A stretch of DNA of 64,000 nt, from positions 1-64,000 of the forward strand of contig DGTS01000024.1 in NCBI GenBank assembly GCA_002394385.1, written 5' to 3'. Numbering within the stretch: the first letter of the stretch is position 1; every line of letters starts with the position of its first letter. Position numbers and translations under genes: made by a program. The notes below the pieces were generated by a model. That model saw only the letters and a program-made list of their open reading frames with translations, searched no databases and had not been told where the DNA came from. Positions 18,717 through 26,898 of the stretch are shown here, one piece after another. Source of the stretch: Prevotella sp. UBA4330. Lineage in GTDB: Bacteria; Bacteroidota; Bacteroidia; Bacteroidales; Bacteroidaceae.

Positions 18717-19723
18717 CTTAGATTTTCATTCATCTTCATTCTCACCACTTTAGAGTCTGCATAGTGACCTTGCAGATGCATGAGTTTTGTAACCGCGCTC
18801 TCCACTGTGCTGTCATAACCAGATATTACGCCTGCGTTCTTCAGTTGATAGCCTGTGTCATAGCGCGCCATCTCTACCGTTCCCTCGGCACATTGGCTGA
18901 TGTTGATGATGTTCACACCCCTGTTGCTCGCCTCGCTGAGCATCTTCATCAGCCATGGACGTTGCGGAGCGTTGCCGCTGCCGTACGAACGCATCACGAT
19001 GGCCCGTAGTTCGGGTGCGTCAAGAACATGTCTGACGATGTTGTCCTGAATGCCCGGGAATAGTGTGAACACAACTACGTTGGGATCAAGAACGAAATGT
19101 GGGGTCATCGGTTTGTCGTAGTCGGGCTTCATGATGTATTCCTCATGATATACAATGTTTACTCCTGCATCGGCAAGGTGAGGATAGTTGAATGAGTCGA
19201 AGGCATTGAATCCATCGGCGTTAATCTTTGTCGAGCGGTTGCCCCGCAGCAGTTTCCCGCTGAAGTATATACACACTTCGGGAACAATAGGCCGTCCGTC
19301 GTCGTGCTTGGCAGATGCTATCTCGATGCTCGTTATCAGATTTTCCTTGCCGTCAGTTCGCAACTGACCTATTGGCAACTGGCTTCCCGTCAGTATGACA
19401 GGCTTTGTCAGATTCTCAAGCATGAAGGATAGGGCAGAGGCAGTGTATGCCATAGTGTCTGTTCCGTGCAGAATCACGAAGCCGTCGTATCTGTCGTAGC
19501 CATCGGCAATTATCTTCACCAGATGCGCCCACAGTTGAGGTGTCATGTCTGAAGAATCGATTGGCGGGGCAAACTGGTGCACATCAATCTCTGCCGACAC
19601 CTGTTCCATTTCAGGCATCTGCTTCGACAGTTGGTCAAATTGCAGAGGCTCCAGGGCACCCGTCTTGCCGTTGCGCCCCATTCCTATCGTTCCTCCTGTA
19701 TATATAAGTAATACTTTACTCAT
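18686..19723 (-). CDS. ansA: L-asparaginase, type I
   Basis: It hydrolyses asparagine to aspartate and ammonia in the cytoplasm. There is no signal peptide. The first catalytic threonine is in YTGGTIG (Thr12) and the second motif is HGTDT at residues 86-90. The final residues (LNFEH) and the stop codon are encoded by the AAAGTTCAATG-type repeat that fills the downstream spacer, so the normal C-terminus appears to have been replaced or extended by the repeat. The promoter box is on the minus strand at 19830-19837, giving a leader of about 100 bases. Confidence 0.92.
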   Translation of the reverse strand: MSKVLLIYTGGTIGMGRNGKTGALEPLQFDQLSKQMPEMEQVSAEIDVHQFAPPIDSSDMTPQLWAHLVKIIADGYDRYDGFVILHGTDTMAYTASALSFMLENLTKPVILTGSQLPIGQLRTDGKENLITSIEIASAKHDDGRPIVPEVCIYFSGKLLRGNRSTKINADGFNAFDSFNYPHLADAGVNIVYHEEYIMKPDYDKPMTPHFVLDPNVVVFTLFPGIQDNIVRHVLDAPELRAIVMRSYGSGNAPQRPWLMKMLSEASNRGVNIINISQCAEGTVEMARYDTGYQLKNAGVISGYDSTVESAVTKLMHLQGHYADSKVVRMKMNENLRGEITLNFEH

Positions 19724-19749
19724 GGTTGTTCGGTCGTTTTGCTTGCAAA

Positions 19750-19786
19750 GAACTCGTCAACTCGTCAACTTGTCAACTCGTCAACT
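19750..19786. repeat. 8-bp tandem repeat in the ansA leader
   Basis: AACTCGTC is repeated four times (third copy AACTTGTC) in the ansA 5' leader between the promoter box and the start codon. Confidence 0.8.
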
Positions 19787-19829
19787 AAACATACATTTCG
19801 TACGTCATCGTTTGCGTAATAATTTTCTG

Positions 19830-19837
19830 CAAATATA
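19830..19837 (-). promoter_or_regulatory. -7 promoter box for ansA
   Basis: TATATTTG on the minus strand, divergent from the uxaC promoter. Confidence 0.65.
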
Positions 19838-19870
19838 CTTTAAAAATTTCTATCTTCCAAAAAAAACAAT

Positions 19871-19878
19871 TATATTTG
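19871..19878 (+). promoter_or_regulatory. -7 promoter box for uxaC
   Basis: TATATTTG matches TAnnTTTG; the ATG at 19916 follows 37 bases later. Confidence 0.72.
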
Positions 19879-19915
19879 CACAACAATAAGCAAACTCTAA
19901 AAATTAATAACAACT

Positions 19916-21322
19916 ATGAAACAATTTATGGATGAAAACTTCCTGCTCGAAACAGCAACAGCGCAGGACCTTTTCCACAACCACGCGGCTAAAATGCCTA
20001 TCATCGATTACCACTGTCATCTTATTCCTGAAATGGTTGCTAAGGACCACAAGTTCAAGAGCATAACCGAACTGTGGCTGGGAGGCGACCATTACAAGTG
20101 GCGTGCCATGAGAACAAACGGCATAGACGAGAAATACTGTACAGGAACAGACACCTCCGACTGGGAGAAGTTCGAGAAGTGGGCAGAGACAGTGCCATAT
20201 ACTTTCCGCAATCCGCTTTATCACTGGACTCACCTTGAGTTGAAAACGGCATTCGGAATAACAAAACAACTGTCGCCAAAGACAGCACGCGAGATATTCG
20301 ACGAGTGTAACGAGAAACTGCAACAGCCAGAATATACCGCCCGCGGATTCATGCGCCGCTATAACGTGGAGACCGTTTGCACCACCGACGACCCTGTTGA
20401 TGACCTGCACAACCACATCGAGTATGCCAAGACAATGGGTGAGAAAGACGCTCGAATGATTCCTGCATGGCGTCCAGACAAGGCTATGAACATCGAGAAA
20501 CCAGAGTATCCTGACTATGTGAACACCCTGGCAGAGGTGGTAGGAATGGAAATCCGCACCTTCGCAGACATGATGGATGCCCTGCAGAAGCGTCATGACT
20601 TCTTCCACGAGATGGGAAGCCGACTCTCAGACCACGGCATCGAGGAGTTCTACGATGAACCATACACCGACCAGGAGATTGAAAGCATCTTCGCAAAGGC
20701 CATCGCAAAGAAACCTCTCACAGAGTATGAGGTGCGCCAGTACAAGCATTGCTTCCTGCGCCTGTGCGCCGAGATGGACCATGCAAGCAACTGGACACAG
20801 CAGTACCACTATGGAGCCATCCGCGACAATAACACTCTTATGTACAACAAACTGGGTGCCGACACGGGCTTCGACTCTATCGGAGAGTTTAACACGGCAA
20901 AGGCAATGAGCCACTTCCTCAACGAACTCAACATGGAAGGCAAACTCACGCGCACTATCCTTTATACTCTGAATCCATGCGCCAACGAGGTTATAGCCAC
21001 AATGCTCGGCAACTTCCAGGACGGTTCGTGCCCAGGCAAGATACAGTTCGGTAGCGGTTGGTGGTTCAACGACCAACTCGACGGCATGACACGACAGATG
21101 AATGCACTCTCTGTTCTTGGTCTTCTCAGTCGTTTCGTAGGTATGCTCACCGACAGCCGTTCGTTCCTGTCATATCCGCGTCACGAGTATTTCCGCCGTC
21201 TTCTCTGCAATCTGCTCGGCAACGACGTAGAGAAGGGACTCCTGCCTGACGACAAGGAGAGCCTCTATCGCATGGTCGAGGACATCAGTTACAACAATGC
21301 AAAGAACTACTTCAAGTTCTAA
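19916..21322 (+). CDS. uxaC: Uronate (glucuronate/galacturonate) isomerase
   Basis: UxaC converts D-glucuronate to D-fructuronate and D-galacturonate to D-tagaturonate. The 468-residue protein has the amidohydrolase-type opening IIDYHCHLIPE (about residues 28-38), the substrate motif CTTDDPVDDL and the C-terminal FVGMLTDSRSFLSYPRHEYFRR half that identifies the family. It stands alone with its own promoter and terminator, but its substrate is the end product of the pectate lyase encoded next door. Confidence 0.96.
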   Translation: MKQFMDENFLLETATAQDLFHNHAAKMPIIDYHCHLIPEMVAKDHKFKSITELWLGGDHYKWRAMRTNGIDEKYCTGTDTSDWEKFEKWAETVPYTFRNPLYHWTHLELKTAFGITKQLSPKTAREIFDECNEKLQQPEYTARGFMRRYNVETVCTTDDPVDDLHNHIEYAKTMGEKDARMIPAWRPDKAMNIEKPEYPDYVNTLAEVVGMEIRTFADMMDALQKRHDFFHEMGSRLSDHGIEEFYDEPYTDQEIESIFAKAIAKKPLTEYEVRQYKHCFLRLCAEMDHASNWTQQYHYGAIRDNNTLMYNKLGADTGFDSIGEFNTAKAMSHFLNELNMEGKLTRTILYTLNPCANEVIATMLGNFQDGSCPGKIQFGSGWWFNDQLDGMTRQMNALSVLGLLSRFVGMLTDSRSFLSYPRHEYFRRLLCNLLGNDVEKGLLPDDKESLYRMVEDISYNNAKNYFKF

Positions 21323-21340
21323 ACACCATTATAAGCAACA

Positions 21341-21368
21341 AAAAAAGAGGCCACAAGCCTCTTTTTTG
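21341..21368. terminator. Bidirectional terminator, uxaC / AAA-CYTH gene
   Basis: A perfect 11-bp stem AAAAAAGAGGC/GCCTCTTTTTT (21341-21351 and 21357-21367) with a 5-base loop has T-rich exits on both strands. Confidence 0.9.
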
Positions 21369-21413
21369 TTTTCATCATACCCATATTGCTTCGTCAACAG
21401 TGTGAGACGGATT

Positions 21414-21501
21414 CAGTACGTACGCTTCGGACTGCGAGTCCGAACGTCTCGGACTGACAGTCCGAAGCGTACGTACTGGCAGTCCGAGACGTTAGTACTG
21501 T
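21414..21501. repeat. 22-bp phased palindrome array 3 (AGTCC/GTACT type)
   Basis: Four contiguous 22-bp units start at 21414, 21436, 21458 and 21480. Unit 1 (AGTACGTACGCTTCGGACT) and unit 3 are exact reverse complements, and unit 2 between them is itself palindromic (AGTCCGA/TCGGACT arms), so units 1-3 form one 63-bp higher-order palindrome. It lies between convergent genes. Confidence 0.92.
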
Positions 21502-21520
21502 ATCGTTTACTTCACTCTTG

Positions 21521-22603
21521 TCATTTCAGCGCAATGTTATAGTTGTAGTACTTGGTGTTTCCCGTAATGTCCTCGATGACCTTTAAGAATGGCGGGAATT
21601 TGATGTCCTCATGCCGCGATATTCCTTTTGTTTCAAGAATGACGAGGTTATCTACGGGTGAGAGATAGGTGTCCAGTTCAAAAAACTGTCCCTGCCAGAT
21701 GAAACTCTTCCTGTTCTTGTGGATAGTGCGGCGGTATGGGTCCGCCTGTTGCAGCAGTGAGTCGTAAAGGTTGTTTGACACCTGACGCTCTGTTTCAATC
21801 ATCTCTGTTTCAGAGATGCGCTTCTTCGTGGTGTGAACATTGACGCGGTTGCCAGCCCATTCGCGTTTTCTCAGTCTTACCTCGCAACCAGGCTCGGCCA
21901 CAAGATACGTCTGGGTAATATCGGTCTCGTTGAAGTCGGCAATCTCTCCCGTCACTTCAACGATATACTTGCGCTCTTCCTCAATCGTCTGAGGCAGTTC
22001 CAGTATGCTGCTAATCTCTTTCAGCACACGGTTCAGTTTCTTGTCGAAGTCCTCGCTGTTGTTGATTACGCGCAAGTGGGGCGCACCTGTCCATGCGTTG
22101 ATGACCTTCTTGTCTAACTCTCGAGCCAATTCGAGTCCTTCTTTGCGCTCTTTATTGTTCGAGGTGGTGTAGAACTCCTCGGCTCCGTTGGCTGCCGAGA
22201 CCAGATGCAGCACCGCATCGTAGCGCTCGTCGCGCAATTCACGCGTGCTGGTGCCCACCTTTGCCGTTATGTCTTCCCACATCTCGGGCTTCATATAGGC
22301 AGAGATGTCCATCGCTCCACGGTCGCAGATGATGATGGTAGGCTTGACACACTGCTCAGCCATCTTCATAAACTTGTCCTCCAGTGCCAGTTGTATCTCC
22401 AGCGTAGCCTTCTCTCCCTCGTAGAAAAGGCCCTTGTTGTCGGTCAAATAGTTCATTCCCGCCTGCGAGAACATTGTGGGCACTTCGGGGATGGTGAACA
22501 CCTGGTAGCCCAGTCCATTGAAGTGCTCAATCACTTTAATCAAAGCGGTGGTCTTGCCTGCGCAAGGACCACCGGTTAGTACGATTCTTTTGATATTACC
22601 CAT
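21521..22603 (-). CDS. AAA_28 NTPase fused to a CYTH-like domain
   Basis: The 360-residue protein has an N-terminal P-loop domain (GGPCAGKTT at residues 11-19, an ICDRGAMD Walker-B-like segment near 110) of the AAA_28 type. The C-terminal half begins near residue 205 with RKYIVEVTGEI and continues with alternating charged strands typical of CYTH/triphosphate-tunnel folds. This combination exists in eukaryotic TRPL translocation defect protein 14 homologues; its substrate is not known to me. It starts 8 bases after the pectate lyase stop codon, so it is read with that operon although no functional link is obvious. Confidence 0.75.
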   Translation of the reverse strand: MGNIKRIVLTGGPCAGKTTALIKVIEHFNGLGYQVFTIPEVPTMFSQAGMNYLTDNKGLFYEGEKATLEIQLALEDKFMKMAEQCVKPTIIICDRGAMDISAYMKPEMWEDITAKVGTSTRELRDERYDAVLHLVSAANGAEEFYTTSNNKERKEGLELARELDKKVINAWTGAPHLRVINNSEDFDKKLNRVLKEISSILELPQTIEEERKYIVEVTGEIADFNETDITQTYLVAEPGCEVRLRKREWAGNRVNVHTTKKRISETEMIETERQVSNNLYDSLLQQADPYRRTIHKNRKSFIWQGQFFELDTYLSPVDNLVILETKGISRHEDIKFPPFLKVIEDITGNTKYYNYNIALK

Positions 22604-22611
22604 AAGGTTGT

Positions 22612-25524
22612 TTATTCTACTTTTGTAAGTCCGATGTAAATCAGCAGACCCTCACTTGCTCCCTTGGCAATGGTGTGCTCACCTGCCTGAAGGTTGTTTA
22701 CGGTCACGAGATAATAATTCTCAACCTCTGTTCCAGTCATGTTGGTGCCGTCAACTTTTACGGCATTGGCCTTCGCCTTTGAGAGGATAAGAGTCATATT
22801 CATCGTCTCTGTTGTGGTGAACTTCACCGTTCCGCCGCTGTTTAGTTTCAGGCCTGAAGTGTATGTGTTGCCGTTGTAGGTCACTGCATTGGCACCTTTG
22901 CTGTCTCCTTTGCTTCCCGTTGCGGTGAAGAGTGGGTTAGAGGCGGTGCCTCCTTCGAACGAACATTCAACATCTGCTGCTATTACGGTGCCTTGTTCGC
23001 CACCACCGCCGGTCTCGCCGCCTTCGCCACCGCCGGTCTCACCGCCTTCGCCGCCGCCAGTTTCACCACTTCCAGACTCTCCGCTGCTTGCGTTTTCGTC
23101 GCCCATTATGCCGATGAGTTCGGTGTTTTTGTATGAACTGAGTGCCGACTTCAGTGCATTGTCAACATTATAGTCGGTGTCGAGCGACTTATATATTGTC
23201 CACTTGAAGTCGCCATGATTCATTCTGCCCGCTCCGAGCCAGCCAGTCACGATGTTGGGAACGTCGTTGGCGTCGTCAACCTCATATTCGTACATGATGC
23301 TGGCATCGGTGTCGAAGTTGTCATATCCACGTCCTCCCTTTAATGCAACTACATTTGCGGGCACCTTCTCGTCGCGCGATGAAGCCTCATAAGCATCAAA
23401 CTGCGTTGGATTCTGCTGGTATGTAACATACTTGAAGTGCTTAGTGTTCTCCACCATAACGTTTCCGAACGACTTTATCATACCTCCATCTTCGCCCGAG
23501 AACGTTCCGTCTGGGTCGCTTGAGATGTCGGAACCCTGCTGAGAGATGAGCATCGGGCACTTGTTTCCACGGAAGTAGTTGTTCTCAACGAAGGCATTGC
23601 TCTTGAAAGCAGCACCCACACCATACTTCGAATTGCCGTCATAGTAGTTGTTATAGACATGAACACTCATTGTACGGATGCGTGGATGGCGAGAGTCAGA
23701 GTGGTCGAACCAGTTGTGATGATAGGTTATCCAGTTAGGTCCTGTTTCGCTCTTCATGCCGCAGAGTGATGACTTGCCACTGTCCCAGAAGTGAACATAG
23801 GAGATAGTTATGTATCGCGAGTCACCTTTCAGGTCGATGGTGCCGTCGCCCTTAGCCTGGTCTGCGTCGCCACCAGCCTGTCCGTAAAACATGTCGATGT
23901 TATGAATCCAAATGTGTTCGTTGTCGGTATCTATTGAGATTCCGTCGTCGGAGCATAGCATATTGGCAAAGTTACGCATCTCAACATAGCCTGCATTGCG
24001 GATTAGGAAGCCGAAGCCCTTGGTCACAGCATCCTCGCCGACACCCTCAATGGTAATGTTCATTTTAGAGTAAGAGTTCTTTCCCTTAATCTGCAAACCC
24101 TCTTCGCTGCTTCCAAAAGCATCGCAGTCGGCAGCGTTTATTGTTCCGATGATGCGCACATCGAGAGGTCTTGTCTCCACACCTTTCTGATATCCGTAGA
24201 TAATCTGCTGTATTCCGGTGTACTTAGTGGTGCCTGACGAACTTGACTTGATGTCTGCGCTCACGGTCTTTGCATTGTTCTTTGTGAGATAAATCACAAT
24301 AGCATTAGCCTTCAACGAGCCGTCGTTGTTGTATGCTCCAACGCCTTCGGCCGCTCCCTTGTGTGCGAAACCGCCACGGTCGTATGCACTTACTTTGATG
24401 CCTGATGCGCTGTTGGCGGCAGAGGTCAACTCTGTGCCTGCCTCATTTACTGGAACCACCTTAATCTCATAGCCTTCTCCGGCAACCAATCCCAGCACAT
24501 CGGCACGGATATATGTCTTGTATTCGCGCACCAGTTGCTCGTCTATCTTGGTGAAGTCGTCATGTTTGCCACCCTTGATGTAAACGTTATACTTGCTTGC
24601 ACCGTCGAATTTGTTGAACTTAACGTATGCAGACTCAAACCAGCCTTTACTCTCGGTGATGTTCACCTTGCCTTCTGCGTTTTCTACAGTTGCCTTGTCG
24701 CCTTCAGCAGCCTTGCGGAAAGATATTTCCGAAACTGTTCCTGAGTATGCATCAACATTGTTTCCCTGTGACACTTTCACCTGATTGCCTTCGATGTCGA
24801 TGCTTGTCACATCGGCAGCATTATAGTACTTAGTGTTGTTGTTGGCGTTTACGAGCACCTGGTTGGCCATAAGGTTCGACGAAACCGAGTATGCATTGTC
24901 CGTGATGCTCGGCACTACGGGGATGTCAGAGCCGCCTTCTTCGTCGCCAGCCTCACCCACAGTGATGGCATAGATGTACATTGCGCCGGAGAAACTGATG
25001 GTCACATCGCCTGCGGCATTTACTATTCCGTAGTTGTCAACGGCAGCATCGCTTGCCACGTTGAACGAGCCAGAGGTTGGAGTTACGTTGCTCGAGATGT
25101 TCACGCTGCGTGCTCTCTCGTTCTCTGCGGTACTGCTGCCAGCAGAGGTCTTTGCTGAAACGTAAATCTGCTTGCCTTCTGCTACGTTAGGGATGATGAT
25201 CTTTGTGGCTCCACCAACCCACATGCGCTTGCTCTTGATGTCGATGCGGAGGTTGCCAGAGGTTTCCGAGCCTTTGCTCACTGTGAAGAGCAGACCCTTG
25301 GCATAGTCAAGTTCCGTACCGTTGGCAGTCAGAGCCTCGTTGGTCATTGCTGTGATGTGGTGCCAGCGGTTGTTGCTGCCTGTCTCGTGATACCAGTTTG
25401 TGGCGTCAGCCTCTACAAGTGCCTGATCAGCACTGCTAAACGAGGTGAAACTGAGGTCAATGTCTTGTGCGCTTACTGATAATGTTGCAAGCAGCGAAAT
25501 GATGAAAGTAAAAAACTTCTTCAT
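22612..25524 (-). CDS. Secreted pectate lyase, polysaccharide lyase family 1
   Basis: It cleaves polygalacturonate by beta-elimination outside the inner membrane. A signal peptide (MKKFFTFIISLLATLSVSA) precedes a region of about 180 residues (carbohydrate-binding-like), a fibronectin-type segment near 290-375 and a right-handed beta-helix with PL1 motifs (VEMRNFANMLCSDDGISID, WITYHHNWFDHSDSRHPRIR) at about 510-620. A Gly/Glu-rich repeated linker (GGGEGGET units, about residues 820-850) joins a final domain of about 110 residues. 970 residues is long for PL1 because of these additions. It lies 16 bases after the 149-residue secreted protein in the same operon, and uxaC nearby handles the uronates. 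Confidence 0.9.
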   Translation of the reverse strand: MKKFFTFIISLLATLSVSAQDIDLSFTSFSSADQALVEADATNWYHETGSNNRWHHITAMTNEALTANGTELDYAKGLLFTVSKGSETSGNLRIDIKSKRMWVGGATKIIIPNVAEGKQIYVSAKTSAGSSTAENERARSVNISSNVTPTSGSFNVASDAAVDNYGIVNAAGDVTISFSGAMYIYAITVGEAGDEEGGSDIPVVPSITDNAYSVSSNLMANQVLVNANNNTKYYNAADVTSIDIEGNQVKVSQGNNVDAYSGTVSEISFRKAAEGDKATVENAEGKVNITESKGWFESAYVKFNKFDGASKYNVYIKGGKHDDFTKIDEQLVREYKTYIRADVLGLVAGEGYEIKVVPVNEAGTELTSAANSASGIKVSAYDRGGFAHKGAAEGVGAYNNDGSLKANAIVIYLTKNNAKTVSADIKSSSSGTTKYTGIQQIIYGYQKGVETRPLDVRIIGTINAADCDAFGSSEEGLQIKGKNSYSKMNITIEGVGEDAVTKGFGFLIRNAGYVEMRNFANMLCSDDGISIDTDNEHIWIHNIDMFYGQAGGDADQAKGDGTIDLKGDSRYITISYVHFWDSGKSSLCGMKSETGPNWITYHHNWFDHSDSRHPRIRTMSVHVYNNYYDGNSKYGVGAAFKSNAFVENNYFRGNKCPMLISQQGSDISSDPDGTFSGEDGGMIKSFGNVMVENTKHFKYVTYQQNPTQFDAYEASSRDEKVPANVVALKGGRGYDNFDTDASIMYEYEVDDANDVPNIVTGWLGAGRMNHGDFKWTIYKSLDTDYNVDNALKSALSSYKNTELIGIMGDENASSGESGSGETGGGEGGETGGGEGGETGGGGEQGTVIAADVECSFEGGTASNPLFTATGSKGDSKGANAVTYNGNTYTSGLKLNSGGTVKFTTTETMNMTLILSKAKANAVKVDGTNMTGTEVENYYLVTVNNLQAGEHTIAKGASEGLLIYIGLTKVE

Positions 25525-25540
25525 AAAGGTTCCTCCTCAA

Positions 25541-25990
25541 TTAGCGTTTAACGAATTTCACGACTTGCTTGCCTGCTTTCAGCAAATAGATGCCTGCGGG
25601 CTGACCGTTGATGTCTATCAGCGCGCTGTTGCCAGCCGATTTCACCGATGCCACGACCTTACCAGAAGTGTTGTAAACAACGATTGGTGTGCCATTGGCG
25701 ATGTTGCCGATGTTCAGAGTGCCGTCAACGATGCCGTTGAACTGATAGGTGCTTATGGCATCGATGCCTGTTGATGTGGTGAATGTTATGACCACACCAT
25801 CCATGTCGATTTCGCCAGAATTCTCACCATTGCTGTAGGTGATTATCACCTTGTCGCCATTGAAGGTCAGTCTTGTAGCCACTTGCTCAACCGTCTCACC
25901 GTTGATGGTGATTGTCTGCGTTGACTCTGCAAAGGCAGAGGTGACGAAGAGCAGCAGCACCAGAATGAAGTGTAATGTTCTCTTGTTCAT
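25541..25990 (-). CDS. Small secreted protein with type IX-like C-terminal domain
   Basis: The 149-residue protein has a signal peptide (MNKRTLHFILVLLLFVTSAFA) and a C-terminal half resembling the Por/type IX sorting domain (VVYNTSGKVVAS ... GQPAGIYLLKAGKQVVKFV). The middle is a small beta domain without recognised motif. It is the first gene of the pectate lyase operon, so it may be a surface accessory of pectin degradation. Confidence 0.7.
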   Translation of the reverse strand: MNKRTLHFILVLLLFVTSAFAESTQTITINGETVEQVATRLTFNGDKVIITYSNGENSGEIDMDGVVITFTTSTGIDAISTYQFNGIVDGTLNIGNIANGTPIVVYNTSGKVVASVKSAGNSALIDINGQPAGIYLLKAGKQVVKFVKR

Positions 25991-26101
25991 TTTCGTTTTA
26001 GTATTATTAGTTTATAAGTTTTTAAGTTTTACGAGTTTATAAGTTTTATAGTTAAAAGTTCGAGAGTTTACGTTTGTTTTTTAGTATGTATGTTACCGCT
26101 G

Positions 26102-26109
26102 CAAAGATA
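26102..26109 (-). promoter_or_regulatory. -7 promoter box of the pectate lyase operon
   Basis: TATCTTTG on the minus strand, about 112 bases before the first start codon. The leader contains AAGTTTATAAG-type simple repeats at about 26008-26060. Confidence 0.65.
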
Positions 26110-26194
26110 ATAATAATTTTACAATATATATTAATAGGGTAATGATAATGACACGAAAACGTTTTCAGAAGTGTCCGACTAACACAAGCAGGAA

Positions 26195-26224
26195 TCCCCA
26201 GAGTTTGCAAATAAACTCTGGGGA
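26195..26224 (-). terminator. Perfect 12-bp hairpin after the lipoprotein gene
   Basis: TCCCCAGAGTTT (26195-26206) pairs perfectly with 26213-26224. It is 40 bases after the stop codon of the lipoprotein gene on the minus strand, but a T tract is missing, so it could be a terminator or an RNA-stabilising hairpin. Confidence 0.55.
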
Positions 26225-26264
26225 TAACTTTATCTATGTTTCACTTAATTTCTTTTCGGAAATC

Positions 26265-26696
26265 TTATTTATTATATTTATTATATAAGTCATTATAGCC
26301 GTCGCTAAAAGTATAAGACTTTCCGTCTATTGTCAGGCGTAATGTGTTGCTTCCAACTGTACCTTTGAATGTTCCTTTGCTTCTTTTGCCACTTTTCATG
26401 TTAATTGTTACGTCGTTGCCAGATACATTCCATTCACCTTCACTCTTTTGAGCAACATCATCAACAACTTCGAGAAGTGTAACAGAACGGTTTGAGTAGA
26501 ATTTGAAAATCTTGCATGTGTTGTTAGCCATTGTCTCGTCAGAATAGTTTGAGAATGTTTTTCCGTTCAACTGAATCTTGTCAATCGCTTTGTCAATGCT
26601 TTTGCCAATGTCGTCAGCAACGCTGCATGAGTTGAGTGAAATAGTTGCTACTGCCATCATGGCAATCATCATCAATGTTGAATAAATCCTTTTCAT
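26265..26696 (-). CDS. Putative lipoprotein of unknown function
   Basis: A 143-residue protein with a lipoprotein signal (ISLNSC, Cys24). The mature part looks like a small beta barrel of the lipocalin-like/META type (SNYSDETMANNTCKIFKFY, GEWNVSGNDVTINMKSG) common in Bacteroidales. It has its own promoter box at 26743-26750. Confidence 0.7.
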   Translation of the reverse strand: MKRIYSTLMMIAMMAVATISLNSCSVADDIGKSIDKAIDKIQLNGKTFSNYSDETMANNTCKIFKFYSNRSVTLLEVVDDVAQKSEGEWNVSGNDVTINMKSGKRSKGTFKGTVGSNTLRLTIDGKSYTFSDGYNDLYNKYNK

Positions 26697-26742
26697 AACT
26701 TTAATTTTTTTTAATTATACTATTTGTTTTTTATTTCTGGTG

Positions 26743-26750
26743 CAAAGTTA
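26743..26750 (-). promoter_or_regulatory. -7 promoter box for the lipoprotein gene
   Basis: TAACTTTG on the minus strand, 47 bases before the start codon. Confidence 0.65.
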
Positions 26751-26779
26751 GCAGTTTTTTTATTTTGCAACAAACAAAA

Positions 26780-26820
26780 AAGGCACAATAATGATAATGT
26801 CGTTGCGACAACAACATTAT
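26780..26820 (-). terminator. Terminator after the membrane-protein gene
   Basis: ATAATGT (26794-26800) pairs with ACATTAT (26814-26820), with an inner GTTG/CAAC helix. On the minus strand it is followed by a run of T (26778-26784 read in reverse). Confidence 0.75.
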
Positions 26821-26898
26821 ATTACGACAAATAGTTCAGATGCCTCTAAAAATTGTCGCAAATGGTGTCTATGTTGAGAGTGAAACATGAAAAAGATA

